NCBI GenBank assembly: GCA_903772945.1
Contig: CAICTM010000128.1
Span: forward strand, 46,321 to 110,320
DNA: 64,000 nt
Direction of reading: 5' to 3'
Source: Seminavis robusta
Taxonomy: Eukaryota > Bacillariophyta > Bacillariophyceae > Naviculales > Naviculaceae
The translations under genes and the position numbers were made by a program. This document shows, piece after piece, positions 61,618-64,000 of this stretch (position 1 is the stretch's first letter; each line of letters starts with the position of its first letter). A model generated the notes under the pieces. It saw only the letters and a program-made list of their open reading frames with translations. It did not search any database and was not told the origin of the DNA.

Positions 61618-64000
61618 TCACCTTGACTTGATCCTTGAAGTAAATGGCTTTGTGTTGGTTCCTTCACTGGTCCCGGAACTGGCAGAGGCGCTGCAGCGAT
61701 GGCATAAGAGTAGATATTCCACAACAGCCAGAACCACAAACCATATCGTCAAGACCTGCAAAGCCAGGTGCTCTGTTGAGACAGGGGCAAATCCTGTGTA
61801 CCGAGCAATGAATGATCCATCCGTGGCAATGCAGGACAGAGCATCACCACAGTACTCTTCTGAGCCATGGTACTGAAGAATGTTGAGTGCTCCTCCTGAA
61901 ATGGCCCAGAATGTGAAGGAAAACACGTACATCCAAGAGAGCCATGGTGGAAGCTGCCTGGATGGAACCAACAGACCACCAAACAGAAAGCAGAGAAAGA
62001 TAAACACAGAGTAGAACTTGCTGAACTTGCGGTAGTCTCCACGGAAGAATACACAGATAGTCCGGCCAAGCTGCAAGGCCACCAAGAGATGAACTGCCGA
62101 GAAGAGTATTTGCACAGCAAGTGACTCGAAGGACCAGCCAAGGACAGCATAGCCAAGAATATGGGCCACAATAAGAGAGATGAGCGGTGCTGCAAAAGAA
62201 AATGTCTGGGTGGCAAGCTGGTAGGAAAGCAAAGAAATTCTTTGATCATCCATTTCCACCTTATGAGCTGACCACATCTTGCAAGAGAGGTGGATCTTGT
62301 GCCGGAACAGGTTAACAGGAATCCCAATATAGAAGGTTGATACCAAGACCTCTTGAATGGGTGATCCTCCGTCAAAACGCAACACCATGGCAAAGAGCAT
62401 CAGAATTATTGGGAGTGTCAGTAGATCTGCAGGGTCCGACCCATAGTTCGCATGGAGACGCCGGCATAGGAATGCTGTCTTGCTGAAAAAGCCAAGGAAA
62501 TTGTTCCAGCCACTCGCCTTTGGCTTCTTTTTTGTTCCTTCCTCTTCAGTTGATACTGCAGGTGGCGTTTTTGAGAAGCATGGAACAGAGTTCTCCTCCC
62601 ATGCTGTAGACACTGAAATCTCTTGTTGTTCTCTCTCTGTCTCATCAACAGCATCCAAATCAAAGGTGGTGTCTAAATCAATGGCCGATCTTGGCCCGGA
62701 CTGTTCAATCATTGAGCCTTTCCCTGTCATGCTTACAATTCTTAGCTTGTTTTCTGAAGTATTGCTTCTGTTGGAATGTTCCAGAAACCCAGACATCATG
62801 GAGCCCAGCTCACGACGAAAGTCTGTTGCAAAGGCTCTGTTAGCCATACAGTCTCTCTGCATCCTGACATAACCATTGTCCATCACAACAACTCTGTCAA
62901 GGTATTGCAGAACTTCCTCTGATGGGTTGTGCAGAGAAAGGATGACAGCACAACTGTACTTATTCGAAAGGAACTGCACAAACTCCATAACCTGAAGTGA
63001 AGAGGCATCATCCAGACCACTGAGTGGTTCATCAAGAAGAACCAATTGCGGTGTCAAAAGTAGAGTGGTGGCAATGGCAAGAATCCGCCTCTGGCCACCA
63101 CTAAGGTTCTTAATCTTGGTATCAGTAAATGGATTCAGGCCTGATTGCTCCACTCTGCAATAGAGCTTCTTTACCATTTCTGCACAGTCATCTACCCGTT
63201 TGTTGTCTGCCCCATAGATTGAGGCAGTGGTTTCCAGGAATGACGAGGCCGTCATGTTCTCCATCTGGACAGAATCTGATTGGCGAAGAAAGGCAACATC
63301 ACCATCAGGGCATTGCATTTCAATTTGCCCCCCTGAAACTCGCAGACTATGAAGTTTCTGTCGACTCAAAGCAGACAGGAGCGTGGACTTTCCTGATCCT
63401 GATCTACCAAGTAACCCAATGACAGAACTTGAGTTGATCTGTAGGTGGACGTCCTGGAGAACTTTGAATCCCTTTTCCGCAGTGACTACAGACAGGTTCT
63501 TCACAGAGCAAATCTTGGTGCGAACAGGAATAATTTTCTGGGCAGCATTGCCCTCATCCATCTCTGCTTGGTTTGTTTCCTTCGCCTCCTTGGTCCCCTT
63601 TGATCCATTTGTTGTACACATTGCTTGCAGTGGCAGTCGTGCAGCTGATGTGGCAATGATCAGTGCAATGACAACATACCAGGCAATCTTGAAGCCCAGG
63701 GGAACTGGTTTAAATGATTCTTCAAGCTCAAAGAGTGCTTGGCACTCATTAGGATGCCCCACAATGGAGGCACAGTTTGGACCCTTGCATTCATCTGCAA
63801 ACACGAGCAAGGTTTGGTCACTGCTCTCTGTTCTAGGTTGACCATCATTGTGCTGGGAAACAAAGTCAGATACAATGTTGCGAATAGAGGTTCCTTGCAC
63901 CTTTGCCAAGTTCCAGGTATCAGTTGTCTGCCAAAGAGTCACTTGCAGATCCACTTGTCCAATAGTAGACTGGACTCCTGCACCATCGCTGCGACACCGA
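61618..64000 (-). CDS. Pectin-acetylesterase/Notum-like–ABCG fusion (copy 2, 5' end beyond window)
   Basis: The minus-strand frame is open to the window edge, so the start lies outside. The visible part begins at the end of the esterase domain (CRSDGAGVQSTIG) and contains the whole membrane helix, ATPase and ABC2-type membrane domain. Walker A GRSGSGKST, signature LSGGQRR, Walker B LVLLDEP and H-loop LSLHN are intact and almost identical to copy 1; differences concentrate in the linkers. Copy 2 has three residues more before the signature (VKKLYCRVE versus VKSRVE). It ends at SRIKSR, about 42 residues earlier than copy 1. The DNA beyond the stop still resembles the copy 1 tail, so the tail was lost by small mutations. 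It lies convergent to copy 1, 31 kb away. Same predicted topology and unknown substrate. Confidence 0.88.
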   Translation of the reverse strand, partial: RCRSDGAGVQSTIGQVDLQVTLWQTTDTWNLAKVQGTSIRNIVSDFVSQHNDGQPRTESSDQTLLVFADECKGPNCASIVGHPNECQALFELEESFKPVPLGFKIAWYVVIALIIATSAARLPLQAMCTTNGSKGTKEAKETNQAEMDEGNAAQKIIPVRTKICSVKNLSVVTAEKGFKVLQDVHLQINSSSVIGLLGRSGSGKSTLLSALSRQKLHSLRVSGGQIEMQCPDGDVAFLRQSDSVQMENMTASSFLETTASIYGADNKRVDDCAEMVKKLYCRVEQSGLNPFTDTKIKNLSGGQRRILAIATTLLLTPQLVLLDEPLSGLDDASSLQVMEFVQFLSNKYSCAVILSLHNPSEEVLQYLDRVVVMDNGYVRMQRDCMANRAFATDFRRELGSMMSGFLEHSNRSNTSENKLRIVSMTGKGSMIEQSGPRSAIDLDTTFDLDAVDETEREQQEISVSTAWEENSVPCFSKTPPAVSTEEEGTKKKPKASGWNNFLGFFSKTAFLCRRLHANYGSDPADLLTLPIILMLFAMVLRFDGGSPIQEVLVSTFYIGIPVNLFRHKIHLSCKMWSAHKVEMDDQRISLLSYQLATQTFSFAAPLISLIVAHILGYAVLGWSFESLAVQILFSAVHLLVALQLGRTICVFFRGDYRKFSKFYSVFIFLCFLFGGLLVPSRQLPPWLSWMYVFSFTFWAISGGALNILQYHGSEEYCGDALSCIATDGSFIARYTGFAPVSTEHLALQVLTIWFVVLAVVEYLLLCHRCSASASSGTSEGTNTKPFTSRIKSR

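Noticed and set aside
1-64000. CRISPR arrays and bacterial-type defence or operon systems
   Set aside because: Introns, plastid presequence and surface-protein types show eukaryotic nuclear DNA. The tandem arrays lack a regular repeat-spacer pattern.

Overview
The window looks like nuclear DNA of a photosynthetic stramenopile, most likely a pennate diatom. Evidence: genes with short GT-AG introns (about 70-155 nt) and gene-poor gaps; a precursor with a signal peptide followed by an AEAF/QP motif, as used for import into red-derived secondary plastids; several secreted or membrane proteins with Pro/Thr/Ser-rich linkers typical of diatom surface proteins; a plant-type ALDH12 gene; and heavy use of CTAG and ACCGGTAC words in non-coding DNA. 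No bacterial operons, rRNA, convincing tRNA or CRISPR array was seen. Layout: 1-487 (-) is the 5' part of a secreted protein. 3178-5795 (+) is a seven-exon, membrane-anchored PhoX/DUF839-like protein. 6476-9418 (+) is a long helical protein with a plastid presequence. 9778-12145 (+) is a decayed seven-helix receptor (GPCR) gene carrying a 243-nt pentanucleotide array. 13312-13569 is a MITE-like element. 13934-17146 (+) encodes an ArfGAP-like protein with a very long Ser/Arg-rich tail. 17883-19829 (-) encodes a delta-1-pyrroline-5-carboxylate dehydrogenase (ALDH12). 21206-22338 (-) is a multi-pass membrane protein split by one frameshift. 22.5-26.9 kb is gene-poor and repeat-bearing. 26899-30591 (+) encodes a pectin-acetylesterase/Notum-like domain fused to an ABCG-type transporter. 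31-32.1 kb (-) holds a broken VWFD-like gene. 32780-40865 holds three large secreted or membrane proteins. 41388-43097 (-) encodes a disordered protein with a PAM2-like motif. 43.5-45.7 kb is satellite-like, with an alternating A/B higher-order repeat. 46750-47975 (+) is a membrane-associated CFA-synthase-like methyltransferase. 48451-49362 (+) and 50063-50548 (-) are uncharacterised genes. 52080-54078 (-) is an LRR receptor-like pseudogene. 55824-57149 (-) is an LRR/RNI-like protein. 59217-59867 (-) is a small type II membrane protein. 61618-64000 (-) is a second esterase-ABCG gene, inverted relative to the first and running off the window. How the genes fit together: there is no operon-like pathway. 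The common theme is the cell surface (PhoX-like ectoprotein, esterase-ABCG pair, putative GPI protein, Ser/Pro-rich membrane proteins, broken receptor genes), mixed with ordinary metabolic genes. The most unusual item is the duplicated esterase-ABC transporter fusion. Several genes are broken by single-nucleotide shifts, so consensus errors must be separated from real pseudogenisation; the GPCR locus, with three nonsense codons, is the clearest real pseudogene.
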